Positions 54,470-62,553 of a stretch of DNA of 64,000 nt are shown piece after piece. Both the position numbers and the translations under genes were made by a program. This DNA is from Gracilibacillus dipsosauri (GTDB lineage Bacteria > Bacillota > Bacilli > Bacillales > Amphibacillaceae), in contig NZ_QGTD01000001.1 in assembly GCF_003176895.1 (NCBI RefSeq), positions 1 through 64,000 on the forward strand, in the 5' to 3' direction. The notes beneath the pieces are model-generated. The model was not told where the DNA came from. It searched no databases and saw only the letters and a list, made by a program, of their open reading frames with translations. Each line of letters begins with the position of its first letter. Within the stretch, counting starts at the first letter, position 1.

Positions 54470-54504
54470 AAAAATAAAAGTACCTGCCTAGAACACAGGT
54501 ACTT
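54470..54504 (-). terminator. Terminator of the excalibur-domain gene
   Basis: AAGTACCTG (54478-54486) and CAGGTACTT (54496-54504) form a perfect 9-bp stem; the minus strand continues TTTATTTTT. It lies 17 bp past the stop. Confidence 0.9.
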
Positions 54505-54520
54505 AGATCATTATATAAGC

Positions 54521-55204
54521 CTACTCACAACCAACTCCATCACCATCTCTATCTAAATGCCTTCCGTACCCCGGGTCACCTTCATACACTGGAGCAGCTC
54601 CGGCATTTCTTGCATGTGTGCAATTGTCATATACAACATTGCTAGTGCTGGGACTATTTTTATTATTCGTTACAGAACTGCCAGAGTTTGTACTTGCATT
54701 TGGGCCTTGAACATTAGCAGTCGCTACACTGTTTTGCAATTTTGCTTTCTCCGATTTTAAAGATTCGATTTCTCCATCCTTTTCACTTATTGTTAGTGTC
54801 AATTGTTTTATATCACTTTTTAGTTCCTCGATGTTAGATTCGTAATTAGTAGAATCTTCATTAATCTTTGCTAATTCATTTTTAGTGGTTTTAAGTTGGT
54901 TTTGTAGATCTGTATTTTTATCTTTTAGCGCCTCTACTTCGGTTTTTAAAGAGCTATTTATATCAGTTAAATCCTCGTTTTCATTAATTAATTCTTCATT
55001 TTGTTCTTTCACATCAGCTAGTTCCGCAATTGTACTATCGTCTATACTTAGACCAATTATTGATAGAAGGAACCCGCCAATTAGTATAGAGTAAAATACT
55101 TTTTTAGACAATACTTTTTCTTTATTTTTGTTTTTCTTGATGAAATGTACTACTAAATAAATGAATGCAGAAATAAATAATAAAAATCCAATAAAAAAAA
55201 CCAT
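54521..55204 (-). CDS. Coiled-coil membrane protein with excalibur domain
   Basis: This 227-residue protein has two N-terminal membrane helices (about 2-22 and 36-53), a long coiled coil (about 60-165) built of LKTEVEALKDKNTDLQNQLK-like heptads, a Ser/Asn-rich linker and a C-terminal excalibur calcium-binding motif (YDNCTHARNAGAAPV, DRDGDGVGCE) with the paired Cys. It is probably anchored in the membrane with the calcium module at the cell surface. The ATG at 55204 lies 5 nt after GGGAGG; the longer frame to 55249 precedes it. Excalibur modules often accompany wall nucleases; here no nuclease domain is present. Confidence 0.85.
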   Translation of the reverse strand: MVFFIGFLLFISAFIYLVVHFIKKNKNKEKVLSKKVFYSILIGGFLLSIIGLSIDDSTIAELADVKEQNEELINENEDLTDINSSLKTEVEALKDKNTDLQNQLKTTKNELAKINEDSTNYESNIEELKSDIKQLTLTISEKDGEIESLKSEKAKLQNSVATANVQGPNASTNSGSSVTNNKNSPSTSNVVYDNCTHARNAGAAPVYEGDPGYGRHLDRDGDGVGCE

Positions 55205-55984
55205 GTTGACCTCCCAAAAAAATATATTTATAAATTCATTATATATCATATATTATTATAAGACTATTATTTCGACAAATTTTTCCAATAAATTGTCATT
55301 ATTTAGTTAAAAAGAATTAATTTATCATTCCTATGTATACTACTAATGTTTTTTACTATTACTTTATACCCAACCACATAGACATGTCATTGATAACATA
55401 TTAACTTAAATAAATGTAGTATATGAATTGGAATAGTAAATAGCGATTAATATGAACGTTTCTCTCCTAATACTAATTGAATGTCAAATGTTCTAGCGAT
55501 CTTGCTAATATCTAAAGGTATCAACATCGATTTTGTAGTTAAGTTTATCGAGAGATAGTGAGAGAGATGAGGGAGAAAGGTATAAAAAAAGTAGCATGTG
55601 CGGATACACTTACTACAAGGAAAACTAATCACTAATACTATCATTCTCCTCCTATTTTTAAAGTCTATTACTAGATTTATAAAAGAAAAGGAAAACATGA
55701 CTTTAGAATTGCACCATTGAATGTAACAAGACTATCTACACTCTTTCCATCAGCAGAAAAACCTTTCAAAGTATTTAAGGTGATATTAATAAAGAACAAA
55801 TGTATAGCGTCCATTTATGAAGAAATGACAAGATCCTAATAAACAAGACTAAGACTTGGATGAAAAAAAAATACAATGGCTCTGTCAGAAAGAATGGACA
55901 GGCTTAGTGATTCCAGGTGGCTATGATGTTATTGATATAGTTAATACGGACGGTTAACGCTGTGATAAGATGAGGCTCGAGGAC
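55205..55984. other. 780-bp gap with no convincing gene
   Basis: This AT-rich stretch contains short open frames only. A minus-strand frame (55447-55698, 83 codons) has no ribosome binding site and an odd composition. On the plus strand, two open stretches (ending near 55839 and 55957) look weakly protein-like but lack starts. I read the region as decayed sequence plus the promoter of the excalibur gene near its right-hand side. Confidence 0.5.
55853..55957 (+). pseudogene. Possible gene remnant
   Basis: A 34-codon open stretch ending in TAA encodes a segment with KEWTGLVIPGGYDVIDIVN, which looks like real protein sequence but has no start codon context and no recognisable family. It could be the tail of a lost gene; confidence is low. 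Confidence 0.2.
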
Positions 55985-56854
55985 CTAAGCTCTTTCCAGC
56001 AAGGCTGTTAAAATCTCATCCAGCTCAAGCCGCTGATAGTGTGTGACTTCTATACCTAGTTGCTCTAAGTCTGGCTCGATAGCTGCTAAGGAATCTGTTA
56101 TGATACGATTAGGATGTGAATCCATTTGTATCACATGTGGATGCTTTCGGAGAGATTCTGGCATTTTATTTAACGACAAATATGCCCAGCTTTCTAAAAT
56201 TTGATCCTTCTCATAAATGCCTATCATTTTCCCCTTATCTAGTAACCAAATATAATCACACAATGCTTTAATCTCCTCTTGTTGATGGGTGGCAAGGATA
56301 ATCGCATGATTAGGGTTCTCCATGAAATCCACTAGTTCTGTTTGCATTTTACGTGAAGAGACAAAATCGACCCCAGAGAAGGGTTCATCTAACAGAAGAA
56401 GCTGCGGATGATGCGCTAACGCGAAAATAAACGCTATTTTCTTCTTCGTTCCTGTCGAACTATTCGTATATTTTTCCTTTTGATTAATCTGATACCTATC
56501 CACTAGCTCCTGATATTTTTGTTCATCCCAATTCTCATACCAGTAGCGAACAAGATTAGCGAGCTCACGTATAGACAGCTGGCCGAAAGCCTGATACAAA
56601 TCTCCACCAGCATAACCCATATCTTGCTTGATCCTACTATCATTAGAGTCAAGTTCCCCGTTGAAATATAGAATATGGCCAGAGTCAGGCTGAAACAACT
56701 GCATCACAAGACGAAAAAAAGTACTCTTACCAGAACCATTGGAGCCAATTAAAGCGGTGATCGTTCCAGGCTCAACACGAACATCGATAGGGCCAAATTC
56801 AAAATACTTGAAGGTCTTGGTCAACTGATCTATTTTTAACAAAAAATTACTCAT
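55985..56854 (-). CDS. ABC transporter ATP-binding protein (YtrB-like)
   Basis: A 289-residue ATPase. Walker A is GSNGSGKS near 38, Walker B is LLLLDEPFSGVD near 155 and the switch His is in ATHQQEE near 188. In place of the LSGGQ signature it has SSTGTKKK near 131, a variant seen in YtrB/BcrA-like exporters with divergent signatures. The C-terminal 80 residues are a domain of the kind found in YtrB. Its ATG overlaps the GntR stop by 8 nt. With the GntR regulator and the membrane protein it makes a YtrA/YtrB-type unit, which in B. subtilis responds to cell-wall antibiotics. Confidence 0.88.
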   Translation of the reverse strand: MSNFLLKIDQLTKTFKYFEFGPIDVRVEPGTITALIGSNGSGKSTFFRLVMQLFQPDSGHILYFNGELDSNDSRIKQDMGYAGGDLYQAFGQLSIRELANLVRYWYENWDEQKYQELVDRYQINQKEKYTNSSTGTKKKIAFIFALAHHPQLLLLDEPFSGVDFVSSRKMQTELVDFMENPNHAIILATHQQEEIKALCDYIWLLDKGKMIGIYEKDQILESWAYLSLNKMPESLRKHPHVIQMDSHPNRIITDSLAAIEPDLEQLGIEVTHYQRLELDEILTALLERA

Positions 56855-57248
56855 AATGGTTTTCCCCCCATTTTTTATCCATAGCGTTAAAAAAGAATTT
56901 TTCTGCTTCTGATCTCGTCATTCCCAGCATTTTTAGATCCTTAATCGTTTTCTCCAAAATCGAGGAAGCCACTTGTTCTTTCGTTTGATCCTTCGACTTT
57001 TGATCCACCTCATTGACAAAGGTTCCCTTCCCTTGAATCGTCTTAATAAATCCCTCATTCTCTAAATTTTGATAGGCTCTCCTTGTCGTAATGACACTAC
57101 AGGATAATTCGTTCGAAAGTGCTCGAATAGATGGAAGGACACTACCTGGTACTAATTGGCCACTTATCATCAGTCCTTTTAATTGTGATTCGATTTGATG
57201 ATAAATGGGTTCTTTGCTTTCCTCTGAAACGGTAATAGGGAGTTTCAT
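56847..57248 (-). CDS. GntR-family regulator (YtrA-like)
   Basis: This 133-residue regulator has an N-terminal GntR winged helix (PIYHQIESQLKGLMISGQLV, ALSNELSCSVITTRRAYQNL, GKGTFV) and a short helical C-terminal part in place of a large effector domain, as in YtrA. GGAGG lies 8 nt before the ATG. It is flanked by the membrane protein (14 nt upstream) and the ATPase (overlapping downstream), so it represses its own ABC operon. Confidence 0.9.
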   Translation of the reverse strand: MKLPITVSEESKEPIYHQIESQLKGLMISGQLVPGSVLPSIRALSNELSCSVITTRRAYQNLENEGFIKTIQGKGTFVNEVDQKSKDQTKEQVASSILEKTIKDLKMLGMTRSEAEKFFFNAMDKKWGENHYE

Positions 57249-57262
57249 TTAGATAGCCTCCA

Positions 57263-58000
57263 TTACAGGTAATCTCTTTTACTTAGTCTTTTTTGTAGGA
57301 TGATTCCCCATATATTATAGCTTAATAAACCAATGATAATCATCACAACAGACGGCATCCAATCGTATTGTTGCGTCCATTCTGCTACCTTCTCCACGAC
57401 GCTATTTTTTGTATTTAGATTAAAAACAATAATGAAAGAAACAATCGTTAAACTATATAAAAAAGAAAAAATATAAAGCATTTTGCCGTTTGTTCCAGAT
57501 TCAATGTAAACATTTAATCCACCAATAGTTAAGGAAAAACCAAACCAAAATAATAGAAAAGACACTAGCTGTTGAGTCGTGAATACTAGATGATAGATAT
57601 CTCTTATTCCTATAACAATTGTCGTATAAAAGGTGGTGGAAAGGATAAGCAATGTGATCAGCATTAAAAGCATGCGACTTTTGGTCAATATTTTAATAGG
57701 AACAGGCATTGTTCGAAATAAAGCGATTCTTTTTCCGAACGGATCCTCCTTCAATGTCTTCAAGCTAAGGTAAGGACTGGAAAGAAATACGATAGATAAA
57801 CATGGTGATAGAAATACAAATAAAATGTCTACAGATACCCCATTGAAATGGTTTTGGTAACCAGCTAAAGTATTTATTAGCTCCTTTAAGAAGGTGATCG
57901 AGAATAGTCCCAATAATACAGTTACAGCAAAGGTTAGGATATAGGCAGGAAAAAGCATTCTTATCTCTGTTTTAACTAACTTAAAAGCACGTTTGTACAT
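57263..58000 (-). CDS. ABC transporter membrane protein
   Basis: A 245-residue membrane protein with about six hydrophobic helices and no soluble domain, starting MYKRAFKLVKTEIRMLFPAY. It resembles ABC-2 type permease components that pair with YtrB-type ATPases. GGAGG lies 11 nt before the ATG at 58000; the frame is open a further 21 bases but that part precedes the ribosome binding site. It is the first gene of the permease-GntR-ATPase operon and follows the small export protein by 20 nt. Substrate unknown. Confidence 0.78.
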   Translation of the reverse strand: MYKRAFKLVKTEIRMLFPAYILTFAVTVLLGLFSITFLKELINTLAGYQNHFNGVSVDILFVFLSPCLSIVFLSSPYLSLKTLKEDPFGKRIALFRTMPVPIKILTKSRMLLMLITLLILSTTFYTTIVIGIRDIYHLVFTTQQLVSFLLFWFGFSLTIGGLNVYIESGTNGKMLYIFSFLYSLTIVSFIIVFNLNTKNSVVEKVAEWTQQYDWMPSVVMIIIGLLSYNIWGIILQKRLSKRDYL

Positions 58001-58020
58001 GAAACTATTCACCTCCACCA

Positions 58021-58494
58021 TTATTGTGCTTGATTAAAAATATTTTCTAAAAATTTATTCTCCACGTTGAACCAATCAATACCGAAGTAGACAAGTAGGC
58101 CTAGCAATAGACTCCAAGCTGCGATACTAATAGTGATCCAGATCGATACCTGTTTTTTGGTTCCACCAAAAAGAAGTGCTAAAAATGCTGTTAAGTGACT
58201 ACCGACAAAAAATGGTCCGAGTAAGGTTAGCCCCGGTAAGCCATATTTATCCCATATTTTTTTGGCCCTACCAGTTCGCTTCCCATCATCTTCCTTCTTT
58301 CTCCATCGTTTAACTTTTTCAATAAAAACGATGACGATGTAAACCGTGATCAGGTTTCCTCCGATCGCAAGGATAAATACCGGAATTGCTGACAAACCGG
58401 CTAAAATGGCAACTGGTGTAACAACAGCTGATTCAAAAAAAGGTACTGCTGCCAATAGAAATACAAGTATATAACCCCAAACTACGTCTAACAT
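58021..58494 (-). CDS. COG2426-type small membrane export protein
   Basis: This 157-residue protein has four hydrophobic helices with the family pattern GYILVFLLAAVPFFESAVVTP at the start, GGNLITVYIVIVFIEKV near 45, a basic cytosolic loop and KYGLPGLTLLGPFFVGSHLTA near 95, as in COG2426 (putative small multidrug export) proteins. The ATG at 58494 lies 7 nt after AGGGGG; the open frame continues 46 codons upstream through sequence before that site and is rejected. It lies 20 nt before the ABC membrane protein and may be cotranscribed with it. Function is not established. Confidence 0.8.
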   Translation of the reverse strand: MLDVVWGYILVFLLAAVPFFESAVVTPVAILAGLSAIPVFILAIGGNLITVYIVIVFIEKVKRWRKKEDDGKRTGRAKKIWDKYGLPGLTLLGPFFVGSHLTAFLALLFGGTKKQVSIWITISIAAWSLLLGLLVYFGIDWFNVENKFLENIFNQAQ

Positions 58495-58575
58495 ATTTAT
58501 TCCCCCTAAAGTTATACTGTTTATATTGATATACACAGTATAACACCTTTTACAAAAAATGCAAACAGAAATATG

Positions 58576-58607
58576 AAAAAGGACGCTAATTAATTTGCGC
58601 CCTTTTT
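58576..58607 (-). terminator. Terminator after the ROK kinase gene
   Basis: AAAAAGG-CGC (58576-58585) pairs with GCG-CCTTTTT (58597-58607) around one mismatch; the minus strand continues TTTTTCATATTT. It lies 18 bp after the kinase stop. Confidence 0.8.
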
Positions 58608-58624
58608 TCCTAAATAATGTTACT

Positions 58625-59515
58625 TTAATCATCTAAGCAATGTTTCTTAAACCCATATACTGCCCCAAGTAAATTAGCATGCTGTCGATGCTGGCAGGAC
58701 TTGATTACTGGCTTCATTTTAGCAAGCCCAATACGTTCGATAATTCGATCCAATTTCTCATTCAATCTGTCTATCAATTCTTGCCGTGCACTTATTCCAC
58801 CACCGATAAGAATTACTTCAGGGTCGTAAATATATTGTAGATTATAAATACCAACCGCCAACAAATGATAGAAACGATCTACTGCTTCTGAACAAATTTG
58901 ATCACCAGCTTCTGCCATCTGAAACACTGCTTCACCTGAAAGCGTGTTATAGTCTTGATTTTTTGCTTTCGCTACTTTTTTTACTAAAGCTTTCGTAGAA
59001 GTAATTCGGCTCCATACACTGTTATCCTCTATAGAATCTGGATCTAAAAGCATATAACCAAATTCTCCACCATGCAGATGGGCTCCTTTATGCAAGACAC
59101 CGTCCTTAATGATCGCACCACCGATTCCTGTTCCAATCACCATTACCATAAAATCACGAAGCCCTTGTGCTGCTCCATCCCACAGTTCTGCGTAAGCAGC
59201 ACAATTGGCATCATTTCCTAAAAACACAGGCAAACGTAAAGTCTCTTCGATACATTTCTTTATATTTGGACCATGTAAATAACGAACAGCACTAGAACCA
59301 TAGATAATCCCTTGATCAGATACAGCACCCGGACAACTAACCGCAACTCCGCTTATCTCATGGTAAGATGCTTTCACTCTTTTCATGAGACCTAATAATT
59401 CCTCTAATGAAGAAGGTGTTTTTTCTTTATAAGAAGTTAATATATTTGCCTTTTCATCGACGATTGCGGTTTTAACAAAAGTCCCACCTATATCTATAGC
59501 TAAATAGGTTTTCAT
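58625..59515 (-). CDS. ROK-family sugar kinase, probable beta-glucoside kinase
   Basis: A 296-residue ROK kinase. The N-terminal phosphate loop is AIDIGGTFVKTAIVD, the catalytic Asp is in LGNDANCAAYAE near 100, and VIGTGIGGAII lies near 127. It lacks the CxCGxxGC zinc motif of most ROK glucokinases after HGGEFGYMLL, a feature also of BglK, the ATP-dependent beta-glucoside kinase whose length (297) is almost the same. The adjacent GH1 enzyme would then hydrolyse the 6-phospho-beta-glucoside made here. GAGGTG precedes the ATG. The substrate assignment is inference; a fructokinase or glucokinase role remains possible. Confidence 0.8.
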   Translation of the reverse strand: MKTYLAIDIGGTFVKTAIVDEKANILTSYKEKTPSSLEELLGLMKRVKASYHEISGVAVSCPGAVSDQGIIYGSSAVRYLHGPNIKKCIEETLRLPVFLGNDANCAAYAELWDGAAQGLRDFMVMVIGTGIGGAIIKDGVLHKGAHLHGGEFGYMLLDPDSIEDNSVWSRITSTKALVKKVAKAKNQDYNTLSGEAVFQMAEAGDQICSEAVDRFYHLLAVGIYNLQYIYDPEVILIGGGISARQELIDRLNEKLDRIIERIGLAKMKPVIKSCQHRQHANLLGAVYGFKKHCLDD

Positions 59516-59548
59516 TCACTTCACCTCAATTTGGGTAAAAGAAGATGC

Positions 59549-60988
59549 TTACTTACAAATATCATCATCTAATGCAAGAAATTCTCTTTCTTTAATGATT
59601 TGCTGATACCAATAAGCAGATTTCTTCAAATGACGATTCCGATTGTCTTCTAAATCTATTTCTACTAGACCATATCTATTTTTAAAGGCATTCATTGGGG
59701 AAACATTATCCGAAAATGCCCAAAGCATATAGCCTGTACAATTAGCGCCTTCCTTTACTGCTTTTAATAACCATTTTAAATGCTCAGCGATAAATTCGAT
59801 TCGATAATCATCCTGAATAATATTGCTTTCATTTTTGAATCTTTTCTCATTCTCTACACCCATACCATTTTCCGCGATAAACCATTCGATGTTTCCATAT
59901 TCCTCTTTCATTCGCATCGCCATATCATACATAATTTGTGGGTAGATCTCCCAACCACGATAAGGATTCATCTTTTTGCCTGGCATATCAAATTTTTCAT
60001 AATAGTACGAAGGATGAAATGGGATAGCTTCATTCCATGCAGATGTCCTAGCTTGTACCCGATGTGGAAAATATAGATTTATGCCGACATAATCCACTGT
60101 ATTATTTTTGATGATGGATAGTTCTTCTTCTGTATAATCAAAGGTGATTCCATGCTTATCCATTAGATCAAATAGCTGTTTCGGATACTCTCCTTTTATT
60201 GCCGGATCTAAGAAGGTACGATTAAAAAACAAATCATACATTTCCGCTGCTTTTTGGTCATGGGGAGCAGAAGAACGTGCATAGGTAACCTCTGGATTTA
60301 AGATGACGCCAATCTTTGCTCCATGCTTAGCCTTTAAATCCTTTTCTTTAAAAAGCTGCACTACTCTAGCAGTTGCCAGACCTTTATGATAGTTCCATTG
60401 CATCCATTTCTTTGTGTTTTGCTCAAACGGCCAACGGATCGCATCTAAGTATACCCTTGTTTGAACCACTACTGGTTCATTAAACGTAAACCAATGCTTT
60501 ACTCGATCTCCATAGCGGTCGAATACCTTTTCTGCATATTTGACAAATAATTCGAGGACATGCTTGGAAGCCCAACCGCCATACTCCTTCAATAGCTTTG
60601 CAGGTAATTCATAATGTTCTAGACAGATCATTGGCTCTATACCATTGTCTATTAATTCGTTAATCACATCATCTATGTAATTGGCATATTCTTCGTCGAC
60701 CGTTGCTGTTTCATAGTCTGTTAGGAAGCGTGACCAATTGATAGAAGTTCTGAAATGGGTTAAACCGATTTCCTTCATCAGCGCGACATCTTCTTTAAAG
60801 CGGTTTCTGAAATCTGTTGCAACAGCCGGCCCATATCCATTGTGCCAGACATTCTTGTTTTCTTTATACCATAGATCTAAATAGGAATCCTGTGTATCCT
60901 TCTTCCCTGACCAACCCTCTGATTGCCAAGCGGACAGAGCGGCACCTAAGATAAAGTCCTCTGGTATCTTTATTGCTACTTTTTCCAT
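59549..60988 (-). CDS. GH1 beta-glycosidase / 6-phospho-beta-glycosidase
   Basis: This 479-residue GH1 enzyme has the acid/base Glu in TFNEPVVVQTR near 170 and the nucleophile in FIAENGMGVEN near 375, with DFILGAALSAWQSEGW at the start. The C-terminal NAFKNRYGLVEIDLEDN segment lies where phospho-glycosidases bind phosphate. AGGAGG lies 8 nt before the ATG. It is 33 nt upstream of the ROK kinase and 17 nt downstream of the YesN regulator, so the four genes form one sensing-and-use operon. It differs clearly from the GH1 gene at 28424. Confidence 0.88.
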   Translation of the reverse strand: MEKVAIKIPEDFILGAALSAWQSEGWSGKKDTQDSYLDLWYKENKNVWHNGYGPAVATDFRNRFKEDVALMKEIGLTHFRTSINWSRFLTDYETATVDEEYANYIDDVINELIDNGIEPMICLEHYELPAKLLKEYGGWASKHVLELFVKYAEKVFDRYGDRVKHWFTFNEPVVVQTRVYLDAIRWPFEQNTKKWMQWNYHKGLATARVVQLFKEKDLKAKHGAKIGVILNPEVTYARSSAPHDQKAAEMYDLFFNRTFLDPAIKGEYPKQLFDLMDKHGITFDYTEEELSIIKNNTVDYVGINLYFPHRVQARTSAWNEAIPFHPSYYYEKFDMPGKKMNPYRGWEIYPQIMYDMAMRMKEEYGNIEWFIAENGMGVENEKRFKNESNIIQDDYRIEFIAEHLKWLLKAVKEGANCTGYMLWAFSDNVSPMNAFKNRYGLVEIDLEDNRNRHLKKSAYWYQQIIKEREFLALDDDICK

Positions 60989-61005
60989 TACTACTACCTC
61001 CTAAA

Positions 61006-62553
61006 TTATCTCTCTAATCTCGAAGAAGTTACTTGCCTGTATTTCGTAGGTGTCATACCGACAAACTTCTTAAAGACCTCTACAAAGTATTTATATTCAT
61101 TGTAACCTACTTGTTCGGCTATCTCATGTATTTTAAATGGAGTTTCCATTAATAATCTCTTGGATTCCTCTACACGTAGGCCATTGACATATTCATTAAA
61201 ATTTTTACCTGTTTTTTGTTTAAATAATGAGCTAAAATAATTTGGTGAAATATTGATAACATTAGCTACTTCTTGTGCTTTTATATCGGACGCAAAATAC
61301 TCCTTTATATAGGCTATAGCCCGATCCATTAACCAATCATTATGATCCGGTTGCGTTAAATGGAAGCCATCAATAATCCTTTCAATGTCCATTAAGATCA
61401 ATTCTCCTATCACTATAAAAGAGTCGACTAATAATATGTCTGGATCTTGATGAAATGCGAGCTTTATTCCACTAGGCTCCATTTGTAATACGTCTTGACA
61501 TTGTTTCATAATAGCCTGCATTAACGCTCTCGCTAACTCAATCACATGTCCAAGAGTAATATGCTGCTCTTGGAAATAGTAGACCATTTGCTGAACGATG
61601 GATTGGATCTCTTCCATTTCAAGATGCAGAATCGCATTTGTTAGATTCTGCTCCATTTCCTTCGGGTAGGTAATCATTTTTACTTCTTTCGTTTTCTTTT
61701 CATAAAAAGCTAATTTTTCTCGCTTAATTGGCATTTGAAAAACGGCATCCACCATCTGAGATACTACGGAATGAAGCTGCTTGACTTGTACTGTGAAGGG
61801 ACACAAGAAGATAAGATGATCCGATAACTGGTGTTGCATGTCTGTTAATAGTTGATCACTAGATTGGTTCTCCGTGTCAAAGAAGCATGTTAGTAATATA
61901 TTAGATCGGATAAATAAGGAAACTCCGAGTCTACTATTTTTAGAAAGCATTTGATCAGCGGTTTGCTTCCAATTGTTTTTCAATTCCCGAAGTTCGTCCT
62001 CTGTGAACTTATTTATATCGAAATAATAATCCCACTTCATTGTCAAGATTATTTTCAGCTTTTGTTCCTTAAGTATCGGAGAGACTTGTGTTGGATTGGG
62101 GTATTCCAATACTTGTTCTATTAATGTGTTCAATAGAACATGCTGTTGCTTTTGCTCTTGCTCGTTTCTTTCTAATTTCATTTTCTGCATTAATTTATCC
62201 ATAATGGTAAGTAGTTGGTCAATATCTACTGGCTTTAGCAAATAATCCTTTACCCCTAATTGCATCGCTCTTTGGGCATAGCTAAATTCATCATAGCCAC
62301 TAATCATGATTATTTCCGTGTTAGGGTAATACTGGCTAATATAAGTAGCAAGCTCCAAACCGTCTTTATTTGGCATTTTGACATCTGTTATGATAATATC
62401 TAACCCTTTATGTTCGTTGATTTTATTGATCGCATCCTCTCCGTCCATAGCAGTACCTACTACTTCAATCCCTTTTTCGTGCCATGGGATGGTGTTCGCT
62501 AATCCACGAGAAATTATTGGCTCATCATCAACTATTAACATACTATAGGTCAT
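61006..62553 (-). CDS. YesN-family response regulator with AraC output
   Basis: A 515-residue response regulator with receiver Asp57 (IIITDVKMPNKDG), Asp9-Asp10 and the Lys of LLKPVD near 107. A helical linker of ~280 residues precedes the AraC double helix-turn-helix (AQEVANVINISPNYFSSLFK, IHEIAEQVGYNEYKYFVEVF). The ATG at 62553 follows AGGTG and overlaps the kinase stop by 11 nt. It probably activates the GH1-ROK genes that follow and a transporter beyond the window. Confidence 0.9.
   Translation of the reverse strand: MTYSMLIVDDEPIISRGLANTIPWHEKGIEVVGTAMDGEDAINKINEHKGLDIIITDVKMPNKDGLELATYISQYYPNTEIIMISGYDEFSYAQRAMQLGVKDYLLKPVDIDQLLTIMDKLMQKMKLERNEQEQKQQHVLLNTLIEQVLEYPNPTQVSPILKEQKLKIILTMKWDYYFDINKFTEDELRELKNNWKQTADQMLSKNSRLGVSLFIRSNILLTCFFDTENQSSDQLLTDMQHQLSDHLIFLCPFTVQVKQLHSVVSQMVDAVFQMPIKREKLAFYEKKTKEVKMITYPKEMEQNLTNAILHLEMEEIQSIVQQMVYYFQEQHITLGHVIELARALMQAIMKQCQDVLQMEPSGIKLAFHQDPDILLVDSFIVIGELILMDIERIIDGFHLTQPDHNDWLMDRAIAYIKEYFASDIKAQEVANVINISPNYFSSLFKQKTGKNFNEYVNGLRVEESKRLLMETPFKIHEIAEQVGYNEYKYFVEVFKKFVGMTPTKYRQVTSSRLER

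Noticed and set aside
55447-55698. Minus-strand 83-codon frame
   Set aside because: No ribosome binding site, hydrophobic and Cys-rich start unlike a signal peptide, no recognisable motif.
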